From: a bacterium
GTDB lineage: Bacteria > Armatimonadota > Fimbriimonadia > Fimbriimonadales > Fimbriimonadaceae
Length of the DNA stretch: 64,000 nucleotides
Direction of reading: 5' to 3'
Assembly (NCBI GenBank): GCA_027483535.1
Contig: JAIXUN010000002.1
Coordinates: 2,294,001-2,358,000 of the forward strand
Part shown: piece after piece, positions 17,389 to 26,406 of the stretch
How the letters are laid out: the number at the start of each line of letters is the position of its first letter
How positions within the stretch are numbered: position 1 is the stretch's first letter
Program-made: the position numbers and the translations under genes
The notes under the pieces: generated by a model
Told to the model about the DNA's origin: nothing
What the model saw: only the letters and a program-made list of their open reading frames with translations
Databases searched by the model: none

Positions 17389-18659
17389 GCGATCGAAAGA
17401 GGGTCGTTATCGTCGGTGGTGGAATCATCGGCACCTGCTCCGGGCTAGAACTCGCCGAGCGGGGTCATGAGGTGATCCTCATCGATGCCGAACCGGATGC
17501 TTCGTCTTCCACCCACGGCTGCTCGTATGGCAACGCGGGGATGATCGTCCCGAGCCACTTCGTGCCTCTGGCGGCACCCGGAATGCCGATGATGGGCATT
17601 CGGATGCTCCCGAACCCGGAGAGTCCATTTGGTTTCGCTCTCTCACCCTCGCCGCGCATCCTCACCTGGGCGCTCAAGTTTCTCACCTTCTGCACCGACA
17701 AGCACGTGAGCTCTTCGGCCGAAGTTCTGCGAGACCTCAACCTACGCAGTCGAGCCAAGTATCTCGAGTATGCCAAGGGTTGGGATACCGGGTCGAGCTT
17801 TGGACTTGAACCGAAGGGCCTTCTGATGATCTGCGGCGATAACCACAGCTTCGACCACGAAGCGTCGATGGCCCTGAAAGCTCGCGAGCTAGGTCTCAAG
17901 GCCGAGGTGCTCGACCCCAAAGCTCTTCAGGCCCTAGAACCCGAGATCGAAATCATTTCCGCCGGAGGCGTTCACTTCCAAGACGACGCCCACCTCACGC
18001 CCGCTCGATTCATGCACGCCGCCAAGGAACGGATTAAGGCTCTCGGTGGAAGCATCATCAAGGGCAAGTCGGTCGGTTTTGACGGCACAAACGGAAAGCT
18101 TCAAAGCGTCCGGCTGGAAGACGGAACCGCCGTTCAAGGAGACGAGTTTGTTCTGGCTACCGGAAGTTGGTCGCAAGACGTCGGAGACACGCTGGGTCTC
18201 AAAATGCCGATGCTGGCGGGCAAGGGCTACGGATTCACCGTTCCAAACCCGGTTCAAACCCCACGCTACTGCTCGATCTTGGTCGAGGCTCGTGTCGCAG
18301 TGACGCCCATGCTCGACGGTGTCCGGTTTGGCGGCACCATGGAACTCGGCTTACCGAACAGCAAAATCAATCCAAAGCGGATCGCAGGCATTCGAAAGTC
18401 GATCCCGCAGTTCTTCCCCAAGTTCAAGGAGCAAGACTTCCAGAACCTCCCCATTTGGCACGGATTGCGGCCGTGTTCCCCGGACGGTCTTCCCTATCTG
18501 GGTCGCACGCAAATGTGGTCCAACCTAGTGGTGGCAACGGGTCACGCGATGATGGGGATGAGCCTCGGGCCTGTTTCCGGTGAGTTGGTGGCACAGGTGG
18601 TCACAGGCGAAAAGCCGACCGTAAGCCTCGACAAGCTGCACCCGGAACGCTTCCAATAA
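17385..18659 (+). CDS. FAD-dependent D-amino acid oxidase/dehydrogenase, probably D-hydroxyproline dehydrogenase
   Basis: A 424-residue DadA-like flavoprotein. The N-terminal Rossmann motif VVIVGGGIIGTCSGLELAERGHEVILID binds FAD, and SYGNAGMIVPSHFVPLAAPG is the typical DadA second motif. The C-terminal part has WHGLRPCSPDGLPYLGRT and GHAMMGMSLGPVSGELVAQ, which close the FAD site. It follows the epimerase with a 4-nt overlap, so the likely substrate is cis-4-hydroxy-D-proline, giving delta1-pyrroline-4-hydroxy-2-carboxylate. Electrons would go to the quinone pool or to oxygen. Activity on other D-amino acids cannot be excluded. Confidence 0.88.
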   Translation: MSDRKRVVIVGGGIIGTCSGLELAERGHEVILIDAEPDASSSTHGCSYGNAGMIVPSHFVPLAAPGMPMMGIRMLPNPESPFGFALSPSPRILTWALKFLTFCTDKHVSSSAEVLRDLNLRSRAKYLEYAKGWDTGSSFGLEPKGLLMICGDNHSFDHEASMALKARELGLKAEVLDPKALQALEPEIEIISAGGVHFQDDAHLTPARFMHAAKERIKALGGSIIKGKSVGFDGTNGKLQSVRLEDGTAVQGDEFVLATGSWSQDVGDTLGLKMPMLAGKGYGFTVPNPVQTPRYCSILVEARVAVTPMLDGVRFGGTMELGLPNSKINPKRIAGIRKSIPQFFPKFKEQDFQNLPIWHGLRPCSPDGLPYLGRTQMWSNLVVATGHAMMGMSLGPVSGELVAQVVTGEKPTVSLDKLHPERFQ

Positions 18660-18716
18660 TTCTTTTCGATCACACGCTAACCGTCGTAAGCTGTACGCGT
18701 CCATTTGGTGCACCCA

Positions 18717-19421
18717 ATGTTCATCGCCGCCCTTTCGATCCTTCCGATTCTTGCGCCACAGGCAAAGCCCGCGAACGCACCGCAGCCCGTAGTCTGGACC
18801 AACGCCAAACCGAAGCAGTGGGAACTCAAGGCTCTTGTCGAGCAAGCAAAGCCAACCGCGCTGGGCACTTTTGCAAACACCTACACCACCCGCAAAGAAA
18901 AAGCTCAATACGATCGATTTGTTCGGATCACGAAGGAAGACTGGGTGGAACTGGAGATGCAGGGGTTCGAGAACATGTACTCCTACGACTCGACTACCAA
19001 GGTCCAAGCCGAAACTCCCAACCTCGTTTCCTTCACCACCGCGTGCTATTCGTACATGGGCGGAGCCCACGGATTGGGAATCACGCGCACCTACAACTTC
19101 GGTTTCCTCAAGGGCAAGCCCGCCCAGTTGACGCTGATGGACTTCACTGGAACCAAGGCGAACCGCGACAAGGTCCTTGCCAGGCTCTTTAACCGAATAC
19201 GAAAGACGGAAGGGACGGATTGGGTGGAAGAGGGTCTCGTAAAGGGCGTGAACTCCACGCAAGCGGAGCGATTCTGGGTAGGCGCCAAAGGGATGACTTG
19301 GGAGTTCGACCCCTACGAGTTAGGAAGCTACGCCTCGGGACCGTTCACTTTTCTGCTTTCCTGGAAGGATCTGAAAGGGCTGGTCCGCTTCGATACGCAT
19401 TTGAAAGGACTTGCCCGCTAA
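18717..19421 (+). CDS. Secreted DUF3298-domain protein
   Basis: From ATG 18717 a short signal peptide (MFIAALSILPILAPQAKPANA) precedes about 210 residues. In-frame TTG 18705 and GTG 18708 are also possible starts. The motif YSYMGGAHGLGITRTYNF and the late segment EFDPYELGSYASGPFTFLLSW are typical of DUF3298/RsiV-like domains, found in anti-sigma factors and in the peptidoglycan deacetylase PdaC. No catalytic domain or transmembrane anchor is attached here. It sits directly after the hydroxyproline genes without an obvious link. Probably extracytoplasmic; function unknown. Confidence 0.75.
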   Translation: MFIAALSILPILAPQAKPANAPQPVVWTNAKPKQWELKALVEQAKPTALGTFANTYTTRKEKAQYDRFVRITKEDWVELEMQGFENMYSYDSTTKVQAETPNLVSFTTACYSYMGGAHGLGITRTYNFGFLKGKPAQLTLMDFTGTKANRDKVLARLFNRIRKTEGTDWVEEGLVKGVNSTQAERFWVGAKGMTWEFDPYELGSYASGPFTFLLSWKDLKGLVRFDTHLKGLAR

Positions 19422-19583
19422 ACCGAGAATTCGACGCGCTTTTGTCCTTGGTTTGCGCCTAAACGTTTCCCCTAGAGAGCCAAAGTCGATAGAATTCGGC
19501 TGTTAGGTGTCACGCGTCCCTGTTGGCGAGCGATCAACGGCGATCCTTGGAACCCGGACCATTCACCTCGATGGAGAGTGTCA

Positions 19584-20672
19584 ATGAGTCAACAAGATAT
19601 CCGAGTCGGTGTCGTAGGCTGTGGAGCCATTTTCAACAACCACGTCACGGGCGTTAAACAAGCAAACGGAGCGGTGCTCGCCGCCATCTGCGACGAAGTT
19701 CCAGCGAGAGCCGAGGCAAAGGGCAACGAGCAAGGCGTTCCTTACTTCACCTCTTTTGAAGAGATGCTTCCCCATGTGGATGCGGTGAACATCTGTGTCC
19801 CCAGCGGACTCCACGCCAAGCTCGGCATCATCGCCGCTCAGGCAGGCAAGCACGTGCTGGTGGAGAAACCCGTGGACATCACTTACAAGGCCGCCAAAGC
19901 GTTGGTGGATGCTTGCGAGAGCGCCGGAGTGAAGCACGCCTGCATCAGCCAGCACCGATTCGCCTCTGCGATTCAAAAAGCAAAAGAGATGGTGGAAACC
20001 GGAGCGCTCGGCACGATGGTCCAAGGCGATGCCTACATCAAATGGTATCGAACCCAAGCCTATTACGATTCGGGCGACTGGCGCGGCACCTGGGAGCTAG
20101 ACGGCGGCGGATGCCTGATGAACCAAGGCGTTCACTACGTGGACATGATCCAGTGGGTGATGGGCGGCGTCAAAGCGGTTCGAGCCATCACACGCACCAT
20201 GGCGCACAACATTGAAGTCGAGGACGTCGCGTGTTCGCTCATCGAATACAACAACGGCGCGATCGGCGTGATCCAGGGTTCGACGAGCGCATTCCCGGGT
20301 CTATCGGAGCGGTTCGACGTTCATGGCAAGCACGGCAGCATTATCATCGAAGGCGACAAGGTCAAGCTCTGGGAGATCGACCCGGAAGCAGCCGACCTTG
20401 GTCCGTACGGTCGAGGCGTTCTCGAGCAGCCAACACCGAGCGTCCATGTGCTCGGAGGCGAGAAAGAAGGCACGGGTGCCGCCGACCCTTCTGCCATCTG
20501 GGGCGAGCAGCACAACATGCAAATCCAAGACTTCGTTTCTGCCATCCACGAAGATCGCGATGCCTTTGTGACCACGCGAACCGCTCTGGAGCCGCTCAAG
20601 GTGATCTTGGCGATCTACGAAAGCTCCCGACGCGGTGGCGAGCGCGTAGAAGTCGCCGAAATGGAAGCCTAA
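19584..20672 (+). CDS. Gfo/Idh/MocA family oxidoreductase
   Basis: A 362-residue NAD(P)-dependent oxidoreductase. The Rossmann motif VGVVGCGAIFNNHVTGV lies at the N-terminus, VEKPVDITYKAA carries the conserved EKP, and GGGCLMNQGVHYVDMIQWVMG contains the active-site His of the C-terminal domain. Members oxidise or reduce sugars, inositols and related molecules. The substrate is not evident. GGAGAG lies 5 bp before ATG 19584, which supports this start over GTG 19578. No signal peptide, so it is cytoplasmic, unlike Tat-exported relatives. Confidence 0.9.
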   Translation: MSQQDIRVGVVGCGAIFNNHVTGVKQANGAVLAAICDEVPARAEAKGNEQGVPYFTSFEEMLPHVDAVNICVPSGLHAKLGIIAAQAGKHVLVEKPVDITYKAAKALVDACESAGVKHACISQHRFASAIQKAKEMVETGALGTMVQGDAYIKWYRTQAYYDSGDWRGTWELDGGGCLMNQGVHYVDMIQWVMGGVKAVRAITRTMAHNIEVEDVACSLIEYNNGAIGVIQGSTSAFPGLSERFDVHGKHGSIIIEGDKVKLWEIDPEAADLGPYGRGVLEQPTPSVHVLGGEKEGTGAADPSAIWGEQHNMQIQDFVSAIHEDRDAFVTTRTALEPLKVILAIYESSRRGGERVEVAEMEA

Positions 20673-20692
20673 GACTTACTTCTTAGGCTTTT
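20665..20692 (+). terminator. Terminator hairpin at a convergent gene end
   Basis: Stem AAGCCTAAGA (20665-20674) with TCTTAGGCTT (20681-20690), 6-nt loop, then a short T run. The left arm contains the TAA of the oxidoreductase gene, and the loop contains the stop of the leftward regulator gene, so one hairpin serves the junction. Confidence 0.6.
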
Positions 20693-21332
20693 CCAGCCTT
20701 GCCCGACTCTCTACGAGGGTCGGGAAGAAGGCAGAAGATAGATGGACCCGGACGGTCGAAGAGTCAGACCGCTTCTCCGGGTCCTTTTCGTTGAGTTCGT
20801 GCGCCAACGCGTGAAGATCGGCGATCGCCTGCTTCAGAACGCGCGCTTTCTCGGGAGTGAGCCAAACGTTGGACTGGGAGAATCGACCGAAGTCTTTCAG
20901 CACCGGATCAACTTGCACGGCCTTCCAAAAAGCCCGTTGCTCGCGATCGATGAGGCTTAGAACGCTGCGGAACCGAACGTAATACTCTTCGATGGTCTCA
21001 TCGCTCTGCTCGCCGATAGGCAACCGGGTGATGAGCCCTTTTTTGGTGTAAAGCGCTTCGGTTCGAGAACGCCTTTTGCGGGTCGATACTTGAATGACCA
21101 ACCCGGCTTCAACGAGGTTGTTGATATGCGCGCCAACGCTCGCGCTGGATTTGCCGACTTCTTTGCTGATCTCTCGAATGGCGTACGCCTGGTCTTCAGC
21201 AAGGCAGTTGAACACTTCTCCCGCAGCCGCCGAGGATAAGACTTTGAGCTGCTCCAAATTGAGCAAAACAAGCTCGACCTGACCCTCAAAGTGGGTCTTG
21301 CCGCGTCCGTGGGGATTTGTCACCTCAGTCAT
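20676..21332 (-). CDS. Winged-helix transcriptional regulator
   Basis: About 218 residues from ATG 21332; GTG 21344 would add four residues. Residues about 30-105 form a winged helix: LSSAAAGEVFNCLAEDQAYAIREISKEVG, SSASVGAHINNLVEAGLVIQVS as the recognition helix region, and a wing with Arg/Lys (TRKRRSRTEALYTKKG). This pattern is ArsR-like. The C-terminal half is helical (EEYYVRFRSVLSLIDREQRAFWKAV) and could dimerise or bind a ligand. No Cys metal site is seen. Targets are unknown; candidates are the divergent or nearby sugar-metabolism genes. Confidence 0.8.
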   Translation of the reverse strand: MTEVTNPHGRGKTHFEGQVELVLLNLEQLKVLSSAAAGEVFNCLAEDQAYAIREISKEVGKSSASVGAHINNLVEAGLVIQVSTRKRRSRTEALYTKKGLITRLPIGEQSDETIEEYYVRFRSVLSLIDREQRAFWKAVQVDPVLKDFGRFSQSNVWLTPEKARVLKQAIADLHALAHELNEKDPEKRSDSSTVRVHLSSAFFPTLVESRARLEKPKK

Positions 21333-21380
21333 TTGTTGCTGCACCGTTGCATAAGGCGCCAGAAAAGGACGCGCCCTTCG

Positions 21381-22328
21381 TTATGGCATAGGGTGACCCT
21401 GTGCCGCAATCAGCAATCGGTACCAGTCCTCTCGGTCCAGATCCATCGAATCTGCCTTCACCGCATCCTCGATGTTGTGGGGCTTCGTGCTTCCCACGAT
21501 CGGGACAATCTTGGACGGGTGTTTGAGCAACCATGCAAGAGCTACGACGGTTCGGGAGACACCATGTTTCTGGGCAACTTCATCAACCGCCTTTTGAATC
21601 GCCAACAACCGATCGGCGTTGGCTCGATCAAGTTTCACCTCGGCGCCTTCCCCAAGGAATCCACCGCCGAGAGGACTCCACGCCAACGGAAGAACGTTTT
21701 CCTCAATGCACTGGTCCAGCGTGCCATCGTACAGGCAATCGATGTGCCCTAAGCTGATCTCCACCTGGTTCACCACCAAGAAGTGATCCTCTAACACGCT
21801 TTGGAGCATGGAAAGGGTCGAGGGTTTGAAGTTGGAGACTCCGAAATAGCGAACTCGACCGGATGTGTGAAGGATATCGAACGCTTCTGCCACCTCGTGC
21901 GGATCCATCAATAGATCCGGTCGGTGCAGTTGGTAGATGTCGATGGTCTCGATGCCCAGGCGCTTCAACGATCGATCACAACATTCAAGGATGTACTCCT
22001 TGCGAAAGTCGTATCGACCAGGCGAGGTGGGGCTGGGATCGCCGCCGAATCGGATGCCGCATTTGGTGGCGATCACGATCTCCTTCCGCATGGAAGGAAC
22101 GTCTTTGAAAAGTTCTCCGTGGATGGATTCGCACGTTCCCTGACCGTAAATGTCGGCATGATCGAACAGGGTGTAGCCCGCCTCCCAGGCACTCAGCAGG
22201 GATTGCTTCCCTGCCTCAATGTGGCTCTGGGTGAGATCGGCAGGATTCCACACGCCAGATATCCTCATGCACCCATAGGCGAGGCGCGATGAAACGAGGT
22301 CGGTGTGCGGAATCGGAACGGTGGTCAC
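21381..22328 (-). CDS. Aldo/keto reductase (YdhF-like)
   Basis: A 315-residue TIM-barrel NADPH-dependent reductase. The catalytic tetrad is visible: Asp and Tyr in TLFDHADIYGQG, Lys in IVIATKCGIRFGG and His in DIYQLHRPDLLMDP. The cofactor segment VPIVGSTKPHNIEDAV lies near the C-terminus. Overall it resembles E. coli YdhF. Physiological substrate unknown. It shares a strand with the DUF3472 gene upstream (9-bp gap), so the two are probably co-transcribed. Confidence 0.92.
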   Translation of the reverse strand: MTTVPIPHTDLVSSRLAYGCMRISGVWNPADLTQSHIEAGKQSLLSAWEAGYTLFDHADIYGQGTCESIHGELFKDVPSMRKEIVIATKCGIRFGGDPSPTSPGRYDFRKEYILECCDRSLKRLGIETIDIYQLHRPDLLMDPHEVAEAFDILHTSGRVRYFGVSNFKPSTLSMLQSVLEDHFLVVNQVEISLGHIDCLYDGTLDQCIEENVLPLAWSPLGGGFLGEGAEVKLDRANADRLLAIQKAVDEVAQKHGVSRTVVALAWLLKHPSKIVPIVGSTKPHNIEDAVKADSMDLDREDWYRLLIAAQGHPMP

Positions 22329-22337
22329 GATCCGGTT

Positions 22338-23582
22338 TTACCGGTTCTGAACACTTCCCGGAACAGGTAGATCCGAAAAGTCGATCTTCGGAGCCTGTTT
22401 CTCCTCTGCTACGGTAACGGTCGAGCGGTACGCCGGACTGGCGCCTTCAAACCCACCGTTCTGGAGGAGCCAGCGATTGCCGATCGCCTTTAAGTCGTAG
22501 TCGATTCGGTCCTTACCGCCCGTCGCGTCGTGAGTAAAGACGCCGTCTTTCAACTGCTTCCAGGAGTCCTTTCCGGACTTCACCCACACGGGTCCAAACT
22601 CGGCGGCGCGCTTGAGGTGTCCGTTGGTGCCCCAGAAATTCTCGTTGAAGCTGTGGAGTCCTCTTAGCAGACCGCCGTCTTTCGGTGCTCGGAAAGAAGC
22701 GATCAGCATCCACTTGTTCAGGTCGGGTCGGAAGTAGTAGCCCGTGTAGATGGTTGCGGTGTCGGCCTTCTGGGCTCGAACTAAGAACCTCTGACGAACC
22801 CCGGTTTCCCACTGAATCTTTAGGTGGCTGTGACCACCCGTGCCTTCATTGCCAAACTCACCCGCGTAAACCCCTTCGCCTTTGCCGAGAAGTTTCACGC
22901 GATTCTCATCGGCCACTTTGTTTCGATCGTCCGCCTCGGTGCCACTGTCCCAAACCGAGAAGATCACACGTCGCTCCGTGCCAGAATTGACCTGCATCCC
23001 GAAGTACCCTCGCGAGAATCCGCACGCCATGTAGAAGGAGTGCTGCGGGTCGGTAACCGCCTGAACCTCGTTGTAGAACCACTCGACGCCTTCATCCTTG
23101 CGGTCGGACGCGCCCGGGTTGGGGTAGCCGATGTGCACCGAAGCGGCGTTTCGACGAGGCTTCATGTTGAAGAACAAGTTCTCCTTCCTGGTTGAGACTA
23201 GCTTTACGGTCTGGAGTTGCCCATCCGAAAATCCCGAGACTTCAAACGTAAACCAACCTTTAGAAGGAAGCGATGCGGGATCAAAATAGATCCCATCTTC
23301 GTGGAATCGACCTCGAGCAACTTTGGCATAGCCCGATGCCGGTTGCTTGATCGTTACCAGTGGCAGGCCGGTCAGTCCACGCCCAGTGAGGACTATCCCA
23401 AAACCCGCGAGGTCCCGGGCGTATCCACCAAAACTGAGTCGGGTTTCCTTATCAAAACTGACCCACTTTCCCTCCTCCAACGCAGACTCGTGACCGCCAA
23501 CCACGTACCCGGTGTACGCGGGAACCTCCACGTCTTGAAGATAGGACTGCGAAGATAAAAGTACCAGGAGCGACGTGACCAC
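22338..23582 (-). CDS. Secreted DUF3472-domain protein
   Basis: The open frame extends to 23648 and would then overlap the divergent dehydrogenase gene. A start at GTG 23582 gives a normal signal peptide (VVTSLLVLLSSQSYLQ) and 414 residues, so I prefer it. The N-terminal half has a DUF5077-like beta-sandwich region, and the C-terminal part has TGGHSHLKIQWETGVRQRFLVRAQ and YYFRPDLNKWMLIASFRAP, typical of DUF3472. Such proteins are secreted and often found near carbohydrate-active enzymes, probably in glycan binding. It is likely co-transcribed with the aldo/keto reductase. Confidence 0.8.
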   Translation of the reverse strand: MVTSLLVLLSSQSYLQDVEVPAYTGYVVGGHESALEEGKWVSFDKETRLSFGGYARDLAGFGIVLTGRGLTGLPLVTIKQPASGYAKVARGRFHEDGIYFDPASLPSKGWFTFEVSGFSDGQLQTVKLVSTRKENLFFNMKPRRNAASVHIGYPNPGASDRKDEGVEWFYNEVQAVTDPQHSFYMACGFSRGYFGMQVNSGTERRVIFSVWDSGTEADDRNKVADENRVKLLGKGEGVYAGEFGNEGTGGHSHLKIQWETGVRQRFLVRAQKADTATIYTGYYFRPDLNKWMLIASFRAPKDGGLLRGLHSFNENFWGTNGHLKRAAEFGPVWVKSGKDSWKQLKDGVFTHDATGGKDRIDYDLKAIGNRWLLQNGGFEGASPAYRSTVTVAEEKQAPKIDFSDLPVPGSVQNR

Positions 23583-23635
23583 GCTTTTATCATAACCTGA
23601 AATTGGCGTCTTGCAACGGATAACATGAAGGCTGT

Positions 23636-25189
23636 ATGGAATGGGCAACGATCTCCGGCAAAAACCGCATCGGCGGGCGCGAATCCAGCCTTGGGCCGGG
23701 CGGCCACATGGCTTTCAACCCGATCGAACACGAGGCGATGGAACCCGTTTTTACGGTGGCCACCTCTGCCGAGATCGAGAAAGCCTGCTCGCTTGCCTGG
23801 GACGTGTTCTACTCCGACGTTTTTGGCTGGGCCGAACGGGCGAACCTTCTGGACAAAATCGCCGAAAACATCGAGGCGATCGGTGACCCGCTACTGGAGC
23901 GCGCCCATGCCGAGACCGCTCTTCCGCTGGCTCGTCTGACCGGCGAACGGGGTCGAACCTGCGCCCAGCTGCGCATGTTCGCAACCGCGATTCGAAACGG
24001 CGAAGTAGGTCAAGAAACCCACATCACCGCAGATCCGGATCGGCAGCCGATGCCTCGCCCCGAGCTTCGTCGCCGACTTTATCCGATCGGGCCCGTTGCC
24101 GTTTTTGGTGCTTCCAACTTCCCTCTCGCATTCTCGGTAGCAGGCGGAGATACCGCATCGGCTTTCGCAGCGGGCTGCCCCGTGGTGGTGAAGGCTCACC
24201 CGGCTCACCCCGGCACTAGCGAGTTGGTCGCCCGAGCCATCGATGAGGCGATCAAAGCCCTCGGTCTGCCCCCCGGGCTGTTCAGCATCGTTTTTGGAGG
24301 CGCAGAGGTTGCCGCTGAGCTCGTCCAGCACCGATTCATCAAAGCGGTTGGCTTCACGGGTTCAAAGGGTGCCGGACGAGCATTGTTCGACCTCGCTTCC
24401 CGACGTCCCAATCCCATTCCGGTCTTTGCCGAGATGGGTAGCGTGAACCCGATCTTCGTCTTACCAGGGGCTTTGCAAGAACGAGAAGAAGCCCTGGCGG
24501 CGGGTTACGTCCAGTCGCTCACCATGGGCGTCGGACAGTTTTGCACGAACCCCGGAGTGCTTATCGTGCCGGATGACGCCGCAGGCGATCAATTGGTCGA
24601 GCACATCGAGCAGGCTCTGATGAACATCGAACCCAGTCCGATGCTCACCTCGGAGATGGCGATGCGCTACGAGGAGGGCGTCTCTAAGCTGAGACACAAT
24701 CTTGCCATTCAGCCCCGCTTTGCTCCGGACGGATCCAGCGATGGACTCGTACGGCCCGCGCTCTTCCAAGCCGCTCTTTCCGACGCCATCGAGTCTTTGG
24801 AAGCCGCTCTGAACGCCAAAGCAGACGCGATTCATTCCGACTTCTTGGAAGAGATCTTCGGCCCGGCAGGCTTGGTTCTTCGAGCCTCCTCGGTGGAGCA
24901 AATGCTCAAGTTTGCGAAGTTACTTCCCGGACAACTCACCGCGACGGTTCAATCTGCGAAAGACGGAGAAAACGGGCTCGAGTCTCTGGTTTCGACTCTC
25001 AGCCGAGCGGTCGGTCGCATCGTACTCAACGGTTTCCCGACAGGCGTGGAGGTCAATGCGGCCATGCACCACGGCGGTCCCTACCCAGCCAGTACAGACG
25101 CTCGATTCACCTCGGTCGGCACGGCGGCCATCGATCGATTCCTGCGGCCGGTAGCCTTCCAAAGCATTCCCGATTCAATGATTCCTTAA
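23636..25189 (+). CDS. Alpha-ketoglutarate semialdehyde dehydrogenase (2,5-dioxovalerate dehydrogenase)
   Basis: A 517-residue aldehyde dehydrogenase. GPVAVFGASNFPLAFSVAGGD is the cofactor loop, VFAEMGSVNPIFVLPGAL carries the general-base Glu and GVGQFCTNPGVLIV the catalytic Cys. These variants match the KGSADH subfamily used for hydroxyproline and sugar-acid degradation. It completes the hydroxyproline route encoded at 15.5-18.7 kb by making 2-oxoglutarate. A GAAGG ribosome-binding site lies 4 bp before ATG 23636. Its TAA overlaps the stop of the convergent lipoprotein gene (TTAA). Confidence 0.9.
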   Translation: MEWATISGKNRIGGRESSLGPGGHMAFNPIEHEAMEPVFTVATSAEIEKACSLAWDVFYSDVFGWAERANLLDKIAENIEAIGDPLLERAHAETALPLARLTGERGRTCAQLRMFATAIRNGEVGQETHITADPDRQPMPRPELRRRLYPIGPVAVFGASNFPLAFSVAGGDTASAFAAGCPVVVKAHPAHPGTSELVARAIDEAIKALGLPPGLFSIVFGGAEVAAELVQHRFIKAVGFTGSKGAGRALFDLASRRPNPIPVFAEMGSVNPIFVLPGALQEREEALAAGYVQSLTMGVGQFCTNPGVLIVPDDAAGDQLVEHIEQALMNIEPSPMLTSEMAMRYEEGVSKLRHNLAIQPRFAPDGSSDGLVRPALFQAALSDAIESLEAALNAKADAIHSDFLEEIFGPAGLVLRASSVEQMLKFAKLLPGQLTATVQSAKDGENGLESLVSTLSRAVGRIVLNGFPTGVEVNAAMHHGGPYPASTDARFTSVGTAAIDRFLRPVAFQSIPDSMIP

Positions 25190-26406
25190 CGACCGCCGCC
25201 GCGACCCGGTATGGGCACGATGGAGTCGGTGGGAGGACGGAATTGATTTCTCTGCCTCTCCCTAAATCGCTTCATAAAATTGGGGATTTCGATCGCTTTG
25301 CCAAAAAGGTCGGCTCGTGTCCCCGTATCGACAGATTGGGTGAGCGCATTTGGGGCGATGACGATGACCGTCCCGTAGCTTGCCGCCGATGAACGTCGGA
25401 CGGTTGGTGCCTCTCGCAAAACCTCGAGTCCCGATCGTTTGTCGAAGGGAGGTAACTGAGCTTTTACGGCGATGAACTCCTTGGATTTGAACTCGAAGCG
25501 AAGACCCTGCGGGTCTGTGACGCCCGGCACCTCCTCAACAGAGTCCAAAATCACAGGGGAAAAGGGCCCCACCACGTTCGGATAACAAGCGGTCAGTTCT
25601 TGAAGGTGGCCGAGAAGGTTTTCCGCCGTGTGTGCTCCGTTGGGCACAAAAACCACATCGCTTCGTACCTGCATCTTCAGTCCTCGCCAACTCGGTGGGA
25701 GCACTGCAAATTTAGCTACAGGTGGTCGATCGTCGGCTACTTGAACAATTGCTTCGGCCATTTGGACACTACGGTCCTGCTCCAGTGTGCCGAACTGAAC
25801 CGTCAGTCGGATGCGTTTTTCTGGATGGGTCCAAGAGCGGATCACGTACTGCGTGATGTTGGCTACTCTCTGACTCCAAGAAATCTTCGTCCGCCCCGTG
25901 CTGTCTAGCGTGGAGAAAATGCGGCAAATTGGCCTTCCTTTGCTATCCACCACACGATGATCGATCACTTCGGGATGGATGATGGGTGCCTCCCCTTCGA
26001 AGAGCAATTCCACCTTCTGAAACTCCTTCCGGAAGGAATCCAGGAGCTGAGACCCAGCTCGGTCGGAGTGATTCTCAGACAGGATTTTGAGAACACGTCT
26101 CTCGGTGGTTTCCCGTTCTTCGGATCGGCTCAGGCGTAATCCCGTTGGGAATCGGAGGACCCACGTCTGGAGTCGCTTTCCCTTTAACCGGAGCTTTAGA
26201 GCTTCTTCGCCACGGTAAATATTCGGCAAGAAACCCTGAATGGAACTTGGCGGCTTGTACCCCACGAGTTGGGTTTCCGGAGCCGGAGCGGCGGGCTCGT
26301 CAAGACAACCTCCCAGGAACAAAACCGACCCAAGGGCTGCAAAGACGAAGCAGAACCCCTTTCTAATAGATCTTGTTCGAGAAACTTGGGTAGTCGATCG
26401 TCTCAT
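25186..26406 (-). CDS. Hypothetical lipoprotein
   Basis: A 406-residue protein with a basic N-terminus (RKGF), hydrophobic core and lipobox FLGGC, so it is an exported lipoprotein. The mature part, about 370 residues, contains beta-rich segments such as RTKISWSQRVANITQYVIRSW and KAEFVIEV-like strands, loosely like outer-membrane lipoprotein-sorting (LolA-type) folds, but I cannot assign a family. GGAG lies 6 bp before ATG 26406, and the start overlaps the prpB-like gene by 44 bp, so it is probably translated from the same message. The C-terminus ends RGGGR. Confidence 0.7.
   Translation of the reverse strand: MRRSTTQVSRTRSIRKGFCFVFAALGSVLFLGGCLDEPAAPAPETQLVGYKPPSSIQGFLPNIYRGEEALKLRLKGKRLQTWVLRFPTGLRLSRSEERETTERRVLKILSENHSDRAGSQLLDSFRKEFQKVELLFEGEAPIIHPEVIDHRVVDSKGRPICRIFSTLDSTGRTKISWSQRVANITQYVIRSWTHPEKRIRLTVQFGTLEQDRSVQMAEAIVQVADDRPPVAKFAVLPPSWRGLKMQVRSDVVFVPNGAHTAENLLGHLQELTACYPNVVGPFSPVILDSVEEVPGVTDPQGLRFEFKSKEFIAVKAQLPPFDKRSGLEVLREAPTVRRSSAASYGTVIVIAPNALTQSVDTGTRADLFGKAIEIPNFMKRFRERQRNQFRPPTDSIVPIPGRGGGR

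Noticed and set aside
19422-19583. Paired GAATTC-containing segments before the Gfo/Idh/MocA gene as a possible operator
   Set aside because: The matching part is short and can arise by chance; no consistent palindrome or promoter pair.
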